Below are positions 8,859 through 18,172 of a stretch of 64,000 nucleotides of DNA, piece after piece. Origin of the DNA: Paraflavisolibacter caeni (lineage in GTDB: Bacteria; Bacteroidota; Bacteroidia; Chitinophagales; Chitinophagaceae); assembly GCF_025628885.1 (NCBI RefSeq), contig NZ_JAOTIF010000002.1, positions 310,001 through 374,000 of the forward strand, read 5' to 3'. Position numbers and translations under genes: made by a program. The notes under the pieces were generated by a model. It was given only the letters and a program-made list of their open reading frames with translations, was not told where the DNA came from and did no database searches. Each line of letters opens with the position of its first letter. Position 1 is the first letter of the stretch.

Positions 8859-9317
8859 ATGCTTGTTTACCGCCTCGGACGAACCAAATTTGCCCAAGAC
8901 ACATCCGGAGAAGGCGCTCGCCTGTTTGGCGGCCGCTGGAATCATAAACTTACGCCCTGCCTTTACACAGCGGAAAGCCGTGCATTGGCAGTGCTGGAAT
9001 ACACGGTGAATGTCCATATAGACGATGTGCCCCGGGCCTTAAGCATGACGGTGTTGGAAATGCCAGATCAACACCTGCTTACGCTGACTCCTAAAGATTT
9101 ACCTGGTGACTGGTTGCAATCGCCTGTACCAGCATCTACAAAGGACTTTGGTACCGAACTGCTGAAAAAAGCAGAATACCTGGTCATTAAAATACCATCA
9201 GTCGTAATTCCTGAGGAATATAATTACCTGGTGAACCCGTTGCACAAAGACAGTGGCCTGGTAAAGGTTCTTAGTGTTCACGACTTTGTGTATGATGTAA
9301 GGATCAAGATGAAGTGA
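8859..9317 (+). CDS. RES-domain toxin
   Basis: A 152-residue RES toxin. The opening VYRLGRTKFAQDTSGEGARLFGGRWN contains the conserved Arg and the GGRWN motif of the family, followed by PCLYTAESRALAVLEYTVN with the Tyr and Glu expected of the ADP-ribosyltransferase-like active site. RES toxins degrade NAD+ (or, in some members, modify targets by ADP-ribosylation) and stop growth. The pair with the preceding Xre/DUF2384 gene is complete and no residue loss is evident, so it looks functional. The family name fits both the domain and the operon order. Confidence 0.92.
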   Translation: MLVYRLGRTKFAQDTSGEGARLFGGRWNHKLTPCLYTAESRALAVLEYTVNVHIDDVPRALSMTVLEMPDQHLLTLTPKDLPGDWLQSPVPASTKDFGTELLKKAEYLVIKIPSVVIPEEYNYLVNPLHKDSGLVKVLSVHDFVYDVRIKMK

Positions 9318-9439
9318 AAAGGCAGGGTGGGAGCTTATATCTGCTTCGCGAAAGCTATGGTATAGAATTGGTGAGAATGATGTAGAACTGAAGTTTTGTT
9401 CAACTGACGACATCATCTTCAAAAACAATTCCAAGCATT

Positions 9440-11545
9440 ATGCGAAAACTACTTGCCATAGCTTTTATTTGTCTGTTGGTTTCATGCGGTCGCAAAAAAA
9501 CTGTAGATGCTGATGATGACATGCTGGCTGCAGCATCAGAACATCCTGGAGAATGGCTCACTCATGGATTAGACTATCATGAAGACAGGTACAGTCTACT
9601 TACACAAATTAATAAAGAGAACGTCAATACTTTAGGCCTTGCATGGGTGGCCAGTCTGGAATCAAAAAGAGGCCTGGAGGCAACACCCCTGATTGCAGAT
9701 GGAATCATGTACCTGACAGGGGTGTGGAGTATTGTATATGCCATAGATGCATCCAATGGGAAGATAATCTGGAAGTACGACCCCAAAGTACCTCCCAAGC
9801 ATGCTGAAAAGCTTTGCTGCGATATTGTGAACAGGGGTGTGGCTTTGTATAAAGGGAAAATATATTCGGGCACACTGGATGGGAGACTGATCGCTTTAGA
9901 TGCCGCTACAGGAAGCTTGCAATGGGAAGTGATGACAGTGGATACTACCAAACCATACTCCATTACGGGGGCGCCAAGAGTGGTGGATGGAAAAGTGATC
10001 ATTGGAAATGGCGGGGCTGAGTTTGGCGTAAGGGGTTATGTATCGGCTTATGACCCTGAAACAGGCAAACTGGTATGGAGGTTTTATACCGTGCCGGGGA
10101 ATCCTGCGGAACCATTTGAAAACAAGGCTATGGAAACAGCTGCCAAAACCTGGGCTGGTGAGTGGTGGAAATATGGTGGTGGTGGAACTGTATGGGATGC
10201 CATGGCCTATGACCCTGAATTGAAAATGTTGTATGTAGGTACAGGTAATGGAAGTCCATGGAACAGAAAATACCGTAGCGATGGTAAGGGAGATAATCTT
10301 TACATTTCTTCTATTATTGCGCTCAACCCATCCAATGGCGAACTGATTTGGTATTATCAAACCACGCCGGGCGATAGCTGGGACTTTACCGCCGCGCAGC
10401 ACATTATACTGGCAGATATAGAAATCAAAGGGCAAAAAAGAAAAGTGCTGATGCAGGCACCCAAGAATGGCTTCTTTTATGTTCTTGACAGAACGAATGG
10501 AAAATTAATCAGTGGTGATCCATTTGTTTATACCAACTGGGCGAAAAAAATTGACGAAGGCACGGGCAGACCTATTGAAGAAGAAGGTGTTCACTATGAA
10601 ACTGTTAATACGGATATTTCTCCCAATTTCAATGGCGGTCATAACTGGCATCCGATGGCCTATAATCCCAAATTGAATTTGGTGTATATACCTGCAAGAG
10701 AAAATGCCTCTAATTATGGCCAGGACCTGGAATGGAAATACAATGAAAAAGGTTTCGGAACTGGAAACGGATGGAATCTTGCTATGGGTTCAAATCCTGC
10801 AGTGCCTACAAAGACAGATACTGCTACGAAAAAATTTCCAAGAGGAATGTTGATTGCCTGGAATCCTGTCTTGCGGAAAGAAGTGTGGCGCGTGCCGCAA
10901 ACTGCTGATTGGAACGGTGGTGTTTTAGCAACCGCATCTGATTTGGTTTTCCAGGGAACGGCTGAAGGGAACTTTATTGCGTATGACGGGAGTAATGGTA
11001 AGGAATTATGGAAAATAAATTTAGGTGGTGGCATTATTGCCCCGCCGGTCAGCTATATGCTCAATGGTAAACAATATTTATCTGTTGCAGCAGGCTGGGG
11101 CGGAGGTTATGGTATGAAGAAAAAATATGTCCCTATACAGACAGGAAGGGTTTTCTCTTTTGTGTTGAATGGAAATGGGAAGATGCCTGCGTTCAATAAA
11201 GCGACTTCATCTGCCATTCCGCCTGCAACTTTTACAGCAACTGCAACAGAAGTAAAACATGGTGATGAGTTGTTCAACCGTTATTGTGGTACATGCCATG
11301 TGTTGAATGAAGGTGGTGGGGGATTGGCGCCTGATCTGGCTTATTCGGTGCGTCCTACTAATGCCGAGGGGTTTAAAGCAATTGTGCATGATGGTGGATT
11401 CCTTCCATTGGGTATGCCAAAATTTGGTGACAGGCTGAGTGAAAAGGATGTGGAGGATATCCGTAAATTTATTTTGACGAAGGCAAGGGAGCAAAAACAG
11501 GTACCTAAAGAAGACACTAAATACAGAAAAGAGGATGAGCAATAA
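9440..11545 (+). CDS. PQQ-dependent alcohol dehydrogenase-type lipoprotein with C-terminal cytochrome c
   Basis: A 701-residue quinohaemoprotein. It begins with a lipoprotein signal (MRKLLAIAFICLLVSC), so it should be anchored in the envelope. Residues 35-590 form the eight-bladed propeller, with blade motifs such as VYAIDASNGKIIWKYDP, LIALDAATGSLQWE, VSAYDPETGKLVW and AYDGSNGKELWKINLGG. The C-terminal domain (about 600-690) carries one haem c site, CGTCH near 616, with a methionine ligand likely in GMPKF. The order propeller then cytochrome matches type II quinoprotein alcohol dehydrogenases. The protein oxidises an alcohol or sugar and passes electrons through PQQ and haem. The adjacent CC disulphide typical of methanol dehydrogenase may correspond to KLCCDIVNRG. 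No PQQ synthesis genes are in the window. Confidence 0.92.
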   Translation: MRKLLAIAFICLLVSCGRKKTVDADDDMLAAASEHPGEWLTHGLDYHEDRYSLLTQINKENVNTLGLAWVASLESKRGLEATPLIADGIMYLTGVWSIVYAIDASNGKIIWKYDPKVPPKHAEKLCCDIVNRGVALYKGKIYSGTLDGRLIALDAATGSLQWEVMTVDTTKPYSITGAPRVVDGKVIIGNGGAEFGVRGYVSAYDPETGKLVWRFYTVPGNPAEPFENKAMETAAKTWAGEWWKYGGGGTVWDAMAYDPELKMLYVGTGNGSPWNRKYRSDGKGDNLYISSIIALNPSNGELIWYYQTTPGDSWDFTAAQHIILADIEIKGQKRKVLMQAPKNGFFYVLDRTNGKLISGDPFVYTNWAKKIDEGTGRPIEEEGVHYETVNTDISPNFNGGHNWHPMAYNPKLNLVYIPARENASNYGQDLEWKYNEKGFGTGNGWNLAMGSNPAVPTKTDTATKKFPRGMLIAWNPVLRKEVWRVPQTADWNGGVLATASDLVFQGTAEGNFIAYDGSNGKELWKINLGGGIIAPPVSYMLNGKQYLSVAAGWGGGYGMKKKYVPIQTGRVFSFVLNGNGKMPAFNKATSSAIPPATFTATATEVKHGDELFNRYCGTCHVLNEGGGGLAPDLAYSVRPTNAEGFKAIVHDGGFLPLGMPKFGDRLSEKDVEDIRKFILTKAREQKQVPKEDTKYRKEDEQ

Positions 11546-11549
11546 TGCA

Positions 11550-12326
11550 TTATCCATCGGAAAGTTCAATCCAAACCGGTGCATGATCACTTGTCTTTTG
11601 CCAACCACGAACATCACGGTCAACTCCCGCCGCAACCAATCGCCTGTCGAGTTCCGGGCTTAATAAGAAGTGGTCGATACGCAAGCCTGCATTGCGACCA
11701 TAAGCGTTACGGAAATAATCCCAGAATGTATAAATGGTTTCAATGGGATAGATTTTCCGTAGTGCATCTGTCCATCCCTGTGCTACAAGTGTTTGGAAAG
11801 CTTCGCGCGTTTCTGGGCGGAATAATGCATCATCCAGCCAACGTTCCGGTTTATAAACATCCTGTTCTGTCGGTATGACGTTATAATCTCCTGCCAGTAC
11901 CACTGGTGTCCGGGAAGCCAACAGTTCAGCTGCGTGGGAAGTTAACCGTTCAAGCCAACGCAGTTTATAATCGAATTTAGGTCCGGGGGCAGGGTTGCCA
12001 TTGGGTAAATAAAGGCAGCCTATGTGTATGCCGTTCACCATTGCTTCTATATAGCGGCTATGTGTATCATCCGGGTCGCCGGGGAGTCCTCGTCTTACTT
12101 CTTCAGGTTTGTCATGGTGCGACAGTATGGCGACACCATTCCAACTCTTTTGTCCATGCCAGATCGCATGATAACCGGCGTCCAGTAAAGCTTGCTCCGG
12201 AAATTTTTCCTGCGGAGTCTTTAATTCCTGCAAACAAACTACATCTGGGGTTGTTTCAATTAACCAGCGGAGCAATACCGGCAGACGGCTATTGATGCTA
12301 TTTACATTATAGGTGGCTACTTTCAT
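11550..12326 (-). CDS. xth: Exodeoxyribonuclease III
   Basis: A 258-residue member of the exonuclease-endonuclease-phosphatase family. It opens with MKVATYNVNSINSRLPVLL (active-site Asn) and has VVCLQELKTP (metal-binding Glu), VLAGDYNVIP (Asp/Asn pair) and a C-terminal LRIDHFLLSPEL plus TSDHAPVWIEL (catalytic Asp-His). These are the full ExoIII/XthA motifs for AP-site cleavage and 3' exonuclease repair. Length is normal. It converges on the PQQ dehydrogenase with only four bases between the stop codons, so neither gene has room for a private terminator in between. Confidence 0.95.
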   Translation of the reverse strand: MKVATYNVNSINSRLPVLLRWLIETTPDVVCLQELKTPQEKFPEQALLDAGYHAIWHGQKSWNGVAILSHHDKPEEVRRGLPGDPDDTHSRYIEAMVNGIHIGCLYLPNGNPAPGPKFDYKLRWLERLTSHAAELLASRTPVVLAGDYNVIPTEQDVYKPERWLDDALFRPETREAFQTLVAQGWTDALRKIYPIETIYTFWDYFRNAYGRNAGLRIDHFLLSPELDRRLVAAGVDRDVRGWQKTSDHAPVWIELSDG

Positions 12327-12403
12327 GTAGAAGAAAATTAAAAAAAGCTTGCCATCTTTTATGTAAAATATTCTGCGATTTCATCTTACCAGAAAAGTCT
12401 GCC

Positions 12404-15400
12404 ATGCGAATTGCTCCCCCATTCATTGCTTTCGCTCTTATGAGCCTAGGTTCAGTTCATGCACAATTGCCTGAATTAACCTCATCTGATAAGACTGCGC
12501 CGATTGAACTGCAAAAGCTTGATATCTGTGTAAAGATCATTGGTACGAGCTCATCTACTAACTTTTCCATGACTTTTTATAATGCATCTGACAGGGTACT
12601 GGAAGGCACTTTCGTGCTTCCTCTACCTGAAGGTGCCAACGTAACACGGTATGCGCTGGATATTAACGGGAGAATGCGGGAAGGTGTTCCTGTTGAAAAG
12701 GCAAAAGCTACAGAAGTATTCGAATCCGTGGAAAAGAGAAAGATCGATCCTGGTTTGCTGGAAAAAACTGAAGGCAACGTATTCCGCACCCGCGTATATC
12801 CCATACCAGCCCGTGGAGTGCGCAGTATTATTATTGCTTATGAGCAGGAGCTTACTTTCAACAGAAGTAAAAAGCTTCTATATCATTTGCCTCTTTATTC
12901 GAAAGATACGGTTGAAAAGTTCTCTTTGTGTATTGATGTGCAACAAAAGGGGGCTGCTCCTGAGTTGCAAAGCAGTCCCATCAGCGGGCTTGATTTTATG
13001 CTTCAGAAAGGTCACTATTGCGCCCATGAGCAACGGGAGCATTTGGTCATGGACAAACCCCTGGATATCAGTATTGCCAAGCTCAGCACAGAAGTAGAAA
13101 GCTTTGTTCAAAATGAAAATGGAGCATACTATTTCTATCTCCAAACATTCCTTCCCACTTCAACAAAGGTTAAAAAGCTACCTCAAAGGCTGGCAGTTGT
13201 TTGGGACAACTCCTTAAGTGGCCTTTACCGCAATACAGAAAAGGAGATCAAGCTTTTGGAAGCCTACCTGAAGCGATTGGGTACAGCAACTATCCAGTTA
13301 TATACTTTAAATAATACTTTCAGGCTAGCAGGTACTTATGAAGTCAGGGATGGCCTTTCTACATCATTGAGCGGTCTGTTACAAAAGATAACTTATGATG
13401 GTGGAACTGATTACTCTGCAATCAGGTTCCCAGATGCAGATGAAATCATACTGTTTACAGATGGTCTCAGTACCTTGTCGGACGAAGGAAGCCTTTCTGC
13501 ATCTCATGTTGTATATACAGTCACAACTTCTACAAAAGCAAATTATAGTGTGCTTAGAAGTATAGCGGAGCAGAACGGCGGTTCTTTTATTAACTTATCA
13601 AGCAGTTCAATAGAAGAAGCGATAGGCGGGCTTACCAATCAATCGCTGCGTTTTTTGGGTATCCGCAAGAATAAGAATGTTGTGGAACATTATCCTTCTA
13701 CTCCTACAACTATTTATAACGGTTTTTCTATGGCTGGTAAACTGGATGAAGCGCCCACTTTGATTACTCTCCAGTTCGGCTATGGCAAAGCAGTGGCATT
13801 TGAAAAAGAGGTGCAACTAGACTTTGATGAATACGAAATAGAAGAATGGGACTTCAGCAAATTAGTTGCTCAAAAGAAAATACAGGAACTGGAAAAGGAT
13901 TATGATCATCATAAAGATGAAATACTGCACTTAGGAAAACAGCACTCTATTGTAACACAAAACACATCCTTGTTGGTATTGGAAGATGTGATGGATTATG
14001 TACGGCATCAAATTGAACCACCTTTGGAATTACGCAGCGAGTACAAGCGATTGCTCAGAGAAAGTCGAGATGAATTATCCAGGAATCAGCAGAACACGCT
14101 GGACAATGCCATAGAATACAGCAATTCACTTTGGGAGTGGTATAATACTTCTTTTCCTGTAAAGAAAAAGCTTATTTCTAAATTCACGGGTGCTGAAACT
14201 ATGGATCATGCCACATCCACTGTGGATACAGCCATTGCCATTAAGGCTGACGAAGAGAGAAGGGTAGAATATGTGCCTCCACCACCTTCGGCCCAGGAAG
14301 AAGCTAATAAAGAACGGGAAGCATTATCACAACGTATCGATATTTCCAAGCATGAGGAAGCCGCTACTCAAAGGGCTTTGCAAGGGAGAGTTGCTGGTTT
14401 GAGTGCCGCAAGAGTTCAAATGAATGAAGTTGTCGTAGAAGGTCATGGGACCAGAATAAGAGGTGTTTCCTCCAATACGTCAAGTAATAGAAATCAGCTG
14501 GTTATTGTTGACGGGAAAGTGGCTACATCTCTACCTCCACAACAGCAGATAGAGCGCATAGAAACAATGGAGCCGAAAGCTGGGATTGCTGTTTATGGAT
14601 CAAGAGCCATGAACGGAGTACTCCTGGTTACTTCAAAAGGCGCAAAGGAACGTGAAGAACCCCAAATCAAACTGCAAGAAAAAGCTTCTTCGGTTGAATA
14701 CCTGAAAATGTTATCCAAAACACCCCGCAACCAGCAGTATCAAGTGTACCTTGAATTGCGTGATAAAAACCTTTTGAATCCGACTTTTTACTATGACATA
14801 GCCAACTTTTTCCTGAAGCAGGACAAAGCATTGGGGTTGCAGGTATTAACCAATCTTGGTGAGCTGGATTATCAGAATCATGAATTGCTGAAGCTATTAG
14901 GCTTTAAGCTAAAAGAACAAGGAGAACCGGATATTCAACAATTTGTGTTTAAGAAAATTTTGCTCTGGAGGCCACAGGAACCACAAAGTTACCGGGACTA
15001 TGCACTTGCTTTGGCAGAAAAGGGAAACTACCAGGCTGCGTTGGATACATTATACCTGGCACTGACAAAGGAATACAATAGTGATGTCATGAATAATTAT
15101 GAGGGTATTGAAGAAACTATTGTGACAGAGATCAATCATCTTATCAGTAGATATAAGTCCCACCTCAATACATCAGCTATCAATAAAAAGCTGATTTACT
15201 CAATGCCTGTGGATATACGGGTTGTGCTTAACTGGAATATGAATGATACAGACATTGACTTATGGGTTACAGATCCCTCAGGTGAAAAGTGTTTTTATAG
15301 TCAAAAAGAAACCCGAATAGGCGGGCGCATATCCGATGACTTTACCGATGGCTATGGTCCGGAGCAGTTCCTTCTGAAAAAAGCTCCTAAAGGAAAGTAT

Positions 15401-15574
15401 AAGATACAGGTGGACTATTATGGTGAAAGTGGGGTAAAGGTTGCAGGTAAGACAACCCTGCTTGTTGAGGTGTTCACCAACTATGGGAGAAGCACAGAGC
15501 AGCGGAAGGTAATTACACTTCAACTGGAAGGGGGAGAAAGGGATGGTGTTTATGTGGGTGAGTTTTTGTTTTAG
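12404..15574 (+). CDS. VIT/VWA protein with SusC-like plug segment, TPR-like region and DUF2135
   Basis: A 1056-residue exported protein. A signal peptide (about 1-20, ending SVHAQ) is followed by a VIT domain (about 35-150; FVLPLPEGANVTRYAL, FRTRVYPIPARGVRSI), a VWA-like region (about 260-420; LAVVWDNSLSG and IILFTDGLS) and a charged linker. Residues about 655-750 read ALQGRVAGLSAARVQMNEVV, then NQLVIVDGKVA, IERIETMEPKAGIAVYGSRA and MNGVLLVTSKGA, which is the SusC/TonB plug pattern without a barrel. A helical repeat region (about 780-930) precedes a DUF2135 domain (about 935-1050; VVLNWNMNDTDIDLWVTDPS). VIT/VWA/DUF2135 combinations occur in Bacteroidota, with unknown role; the plug insertion is the unusual part. 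The sigma-factor gene follows after 110 bases. Confidence 0.85.
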   Translation: MRIAPPFIAFALMSLGSVHAQLPELTSSDKTAPIELQKLDICVKIIGTSSSTNFSMTFYNASDRVLEGTFVLPLPEGANVTRYALDINGRMREGVPVEKAKATEVFESVEKRKIDPGLLEKTEGNVFRTRVYPIPARGVRSIIIAYEQELTFNRSKKLLYHLPLYSKDTVEKFSLCIDVQQKGAAPELQSSPISGLDFMLQKGHYCAHEQREHLVMDKPLDISIAKLSTEVESFVQNENGAYYFYLQTFLPTSTKVKKLPQRLAVVWDNSLSGLYRNTEKEIKLLEAYLKRLGTATIQLYTLNNTFRLAGTYEVRDGLSTSLSGLLQKITYDGGTDYSAIRFPDADEIILFTDGLSTLSDEGSLSASHVVYTVTTSTKANYSVLRSIAEQNGGSFINLSSSSIEEAIGGLTNQSLRFLGIRKNKNVVEHYPSTPTTIYNGFSMAGKLDEAPTLITLQFGYGKAVAFEKEVQLDFDEYEIEEWDFSKLVAQKKIQELEKDYDHHKDEILHLGKQHSIVTQNTSLLVLEDVMDYVRHQIEPPLELRSEYKRLLRESRDELSRNQQNTLDNAIEYSNSLWEWYNTSFPVKKKLISKFTGAETMDHATSTVDTAIAIKADEERRVEYVPPPPSAQEEANKEREALSQRIDISKHEEAATQRALQGRVAGLSAARVQMNEVVVEGHGTRIRGVSSNTSSNRNQLVIVDGKVATSLPPQQQIERIETMEPKAGIAVYGSRAMNGVLLVTSKGAKEREEPQIKLQEKASSVEYLKMLSKTPRNQQYQVYLELRDKNLLNPTFYYDIANFFLKQDKALGLQVLTNLGELDYQNHELLKLLGFKLKEQGEPDIQQFVFKKILLWRPQEPQSYRDYALALAEKGNYQAALDTLYLALTKEYNSDVMNNYEGIEETIVTEINHLISRYKSHLNTSAINKKLIYSMPVDIRVVLNWNMNDTDIDLWVTDPSGEKCFYSQKETRIGGRISDDFTDGYGPEQFLLKKAPKGKYKIQVDYYGESGVKVAGKTTLLVEVFTNYGRSTEQRKVITLQLEGGERDGVYVGEFLF

Positions 15575-15684
15575 GTGCTTTAATCGATTTTTCCTGTTTC
15601 CGAAAAATAATTTTTTGTCAGGCAACTCCTTGTGTGTAAACTGCATTTATCATTGTATAAAATCATTAAAACTTTTCTTTCACA

Positions 15685-16239
15685 ATGAATGTGCTGGAGT
15701 TGGTCAAAGAAGCAAAGCAGGGAAGCGTCGCTGCACAGAAGTGCTTGTTTGACCTGTTTTCAGACAAGATGATGATGGTTTGCCGTCGCTATGTAAAAAC
15801 TATAGAGGATGCCGAAGAATTGATGTTGGATGGATTTTATAAGTTTTTTAAAAATATACATGCTTTTCAGTACCAAGGGGATGCGTCACTTTATGCATGG
15901 CTTAAAAAAATTATGATCAATGAATGCCTGATGTTTTTGCGTAAAAAAACGGGATTTACCATGGTAGCAGAAACTGTTGCTGAAGAAGTGGCATTGCAGG
16001 AAGATGTATTGAATCAATTATCAGCTGCTGAAATTTTTAACCTGATTGTTCAATTGCCGGTTGGGTACCGTACAGTTTTTAACCTGTATGCAGTTGAGGG
16101 CATGTCGCACAGGGAAATTGCAGAACAGTTAGGTATTGCCGAAGGGACCTCCAAATCGCAGTTAAGTAAAGCAAAAACCTTATTACAAAAAATGTTGTTG
16201 CAAAAAGGAGTAGATTATGTCGTACGAAAAACCCCATGA
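15685..16239 (+). CDS. ECF RNA polymerase sigma factor
   Basis: A 184-residue extracytoplasmic-function sigma factor. Region 2 is read in VCRRYVKTIEDAEELMLDGFYKFFKNI (about 28-55), with AWLKKIMINECLMFLRKK at its end, and region 4 in LSAAEIFNLIVQLPVGYRTVFNLYAVEGMSHREIAEQLGIAEGTSKSQLSKAKTLLQ (about 112-168). The gene's 3' end overlaps the next gene by 23 bases, which strongly couples it to the probable anti-sigma factor. ECF factors of this type in Bacteroidota answer envelope signals; the actual target promoter cannot be read from one copy. Confidence 0.93.
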   Translation: MNVLELVKEAKQGSVAAQKCLFDLFSDKMMMVCRRYVKTIEDAEELMLDGFYKFFKNIHAFQYQGDASLYAWLKKIMINECLMFLRKKTGFTMVAETVAEEVALQEDVLNQLSAAEIFNLIVQLPVGYRTVFNLYAVEGMSHREIAEQLGIAEGTSKSQLSKAKTLLQKMLLQKGVDYVVRKTP

Positions 16240-16924
16240 TTCCTTTCACTGGAAACATAAATTGGATGAGTTAGACCATCTGCCCAGTGAACCCCTGGCC
16301 GATAAAACGGCAGCCTGGGAAAGGCTACAGGAGCGTATGCATCAGAAGCCCCGGAAAAGAATAGCTATTTCCTATTGGATGGTTGCCGCCTGTTTGTTTT
16401 TGGCTATAGGAGTTTCCTGGTTCATGATGGATCAAAATGACCCAGGCTTCTCAGAAGAGGGTGAACAACAAACAGGTAAAAAGCCGGTTACTGTATCTAT
16501 AGAGGTAATTAATAAAAATGATTCGGTTGCAAATAATACGAAAGTGATGAATAATAGGAAGTCATTAATTATTGCCGAAGTAAAAAACAAAAAGCCAGGT
16601 CATACACTCATGGAAACTGCTTCAAAAGGTGAAGAGGTTAAATTAAACCAGGATACAGTGATTGAATCATTACCAGAGATAACAAACAATACCACAAACT
16701 ACATAGATACCGCTGCAGCAATAGCAGTTTTGCCAGTGAAGAAAAAAATGAGGGTAGTACACATCAATGAATTAAATCAGCGTGAGGAGGAAAATCAGTT
16801 GGCCAGGAAAAATGCAGCTCCAGCATTTCAAACAAGGCCGTTTACACAGGATGATGGTCTGATCAGCATTTCACGGAACGCATCTGATAACCTTATCAAA
16901 ATAAAACTCTCTCCTTCAAACTAA
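16217..16924 (+). CDS. Single-pass membrane protein, probable anti-sigma factor
   Basis: A 235-residue protein whose start lies inside the end of the sigma-factor gene. The N-terminal 50 residues are hydrophilic and charged (LDHLPSEPLADKTAAWERLQERMHQKPRK), followed by one membrane span (about 51-70; SYWMVAACLFLAIGVSWFMM) and a long periplasmic part of low complexity rich in Asn, Lys and Val. This topology, and the overlap with an ECF gene, fits an anti-sigma factor that holds the sigma factor at the inner membrane. It lacks the zinc-binding HxxxCxxC of ZAS anti-sigmas, so the family is not established. The name is an inference from position and topology. Confidence 0.7.
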   Translation: MSYEKPHDSFHWKHKLDELDHLPSEPLADKTAAWERLQERMHQKPRKRIAISYWMVAACLFLAIGVSWFMMDQNDPGFSEEGEQQTGKKPVTVSIEVINKNDSVANNTKVMNNRKSLIIAEVKNKKPGHTLMETASKGEEVKLNQDTVIESLPEITNNTTNYIDTAAAIAVLPVKKKMRVVHINELNQREEENQLARKNAAPAFQTRPFTQDDGLISISRNASDNLIKIKLSPSN

Positions 16925-16930
16925 CACAAT

Positions 16931-18043
16931 ATGAAAAAGATGATTTGTTTTTTGATGCTGTTGGCCAGCATCACAGGGATCGCTTTTGCTCAAAACAACA
17001 CAACAAAAACCGATAAAACCTTTGAATTGCCACCCAATCATGCTCATAGAAGATTCTTCATTGATTTGGATAAAGGGAATAAAATGCAGATCGAAGTAAG
17101 TGCTATGGAGGATTTGAAGCCATTCCTCAAAATGGATTCTGTGATCCGGGTTTTTCTCAAGGACCTGGAACCATTAAAGGATTCATTAGGCGATGAACTA
17201 TTGTCCAGGCTCATTGATTATATTGCTGACTCTTCAGGAAGAAAAAAGATCCGCATCCAGCAGTTCAAACCAAAGGGCTCCAGCTTTCTTGTACAAGATG
17301 GGGAAGTGGCCTCCTTAAAGCTTGAACAGGATACAATCAATTTCATAGGCACAGTTTCCATTATAGCCAAGTACACGTTGCGAAAAGCTTTTACTACATC
17401 CAGGACTTACCGGATCAGCTTTTATGTTAATAATCTATCGGATCTGGTTTCGTATACTGATGGCCGCTTGAATCAAAAGATGCAAGTATTGCAAGATCAT
17501 GTGAACAACACCTGGGTCACAACTGCTAAAAAGAGTGAGGCCTATCTGAAAGAGGACCCTTCTATAAAAGCCAGGTTGCCCAAGGGATATGTTGCCGGGG
17601 GCAACTATCTAAACATCCGCTTTTCAGTAGATGTACAGAATTATAAAAATTATTTTGTGCCCTCCTTTAGTTTAGGTGCGGGACTCATTATCTCTAAGAG
17701 CTTTTTTAAGCGGGATATCGTTCTTTCGTGGGATCCTAATTTTTTCTTTTCCAAGGATAGCGCAGGTAGTTTGAAAACTTACCGCAATGATTTTTTGACA
17801 CTTACCTGGGGTCAGGGGTTAATAAGAGATAATGAACCAAGAAAAGAATCCCATTTATTATTCATCATGTCCTTAGGATACCTAGTGCATAGATCCGGAA
17901 ACTATTTTGATAAAAATACATTCCGCATGGGAGCAGGCCGGCTTTCCTTATTTGAAGGAAAAACAAAAATAGAACCTGCTATGTATTTTAATCATTTCTT
18001 TAAAGGAGTTACTCCTGGGTTAAGATTAATTCAGAGTTTCTAA
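16931..18043 (+). CDS. Exported protein of unknown function, third gene of the sigma operon
   Basis: A 370-residue protein with a signal peptide (MKKMICFLMLLASITGIAFA). I do not recognise a domain. The first 210 residues are charged and helical or mixed. The last 150 (NYLNIRFSVDVQNYKNYFVPSFSLGAGLIISK, ending FNHFFKGVTPGLRLIQSF) show alternating aromatic/hydrophobic strands and a terminal Phe, suggesting a small outer-membrane barrel or an outer-membrane-associated beta domain. It begins six bases after the anti-sigma-like gene and so is almost surely co-transcribed. Such a three-gene set suggests a signal path from outer membrane to sigma factor, which is inference. Confidence 0.65.
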   Translation: MKKMICFLMLLASITGIAFAQNNTTKTDKTFELPPNHAHRRFFIDLDKGNKMQIEVSAMEDLKPFLKMDSVIRVFLKDLEPLKDSLGDELLSRLIDYIADSSGRKKIRIQQFKPKGSSFLVQDGEVASLKLEQDTINFIGTVSIIAKYTLRKAFTTSRTYRISFYVNNLSDLVSYTDGRLNQKMQVLQDHVNNTWVTTAKKSEAYLKEDPSIKARLPKGYVAGGNYLNIRFSVDVQNYKNYFVPSFSLGAGLIISKSFFKRDIVLSWDPNFFFSKDSAGSLKTYRNDFLTLTWGQGLIRDNEPRKESHLLFIMSLGYLVHRSGNYFDKNTFRMGAGRLSLFEGKTKIEPAMYFNHFFKGVTPGLRLIQSF

Positions 18044-18132
18044 GCGTTTATCCATATTGTTTTGCCAAAAGATTATTGACAATCAAACTATTTTCTCGTT
18101 CGGTTAGAATTTATTAATTACACATGAACTGA

Positions 18133-18172
18133 GCATTTCCTCTGTATACAACTCAACTTCCACAGGAAATGC
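18133..18172. repeat. Inverted repeat, possible hairpin
   Basis: GCATTTCCT (18133-18141) and AGGAAATGC (18164-18172) are perfectly complementary, and the match extends with one mismatch to 12 bp around a roughly 16-base loop. There is no T run after it, so it is not a classical terminator; it could act as a transcript-stabilising hairpin after the sigma operon. Confidence 0.55.
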
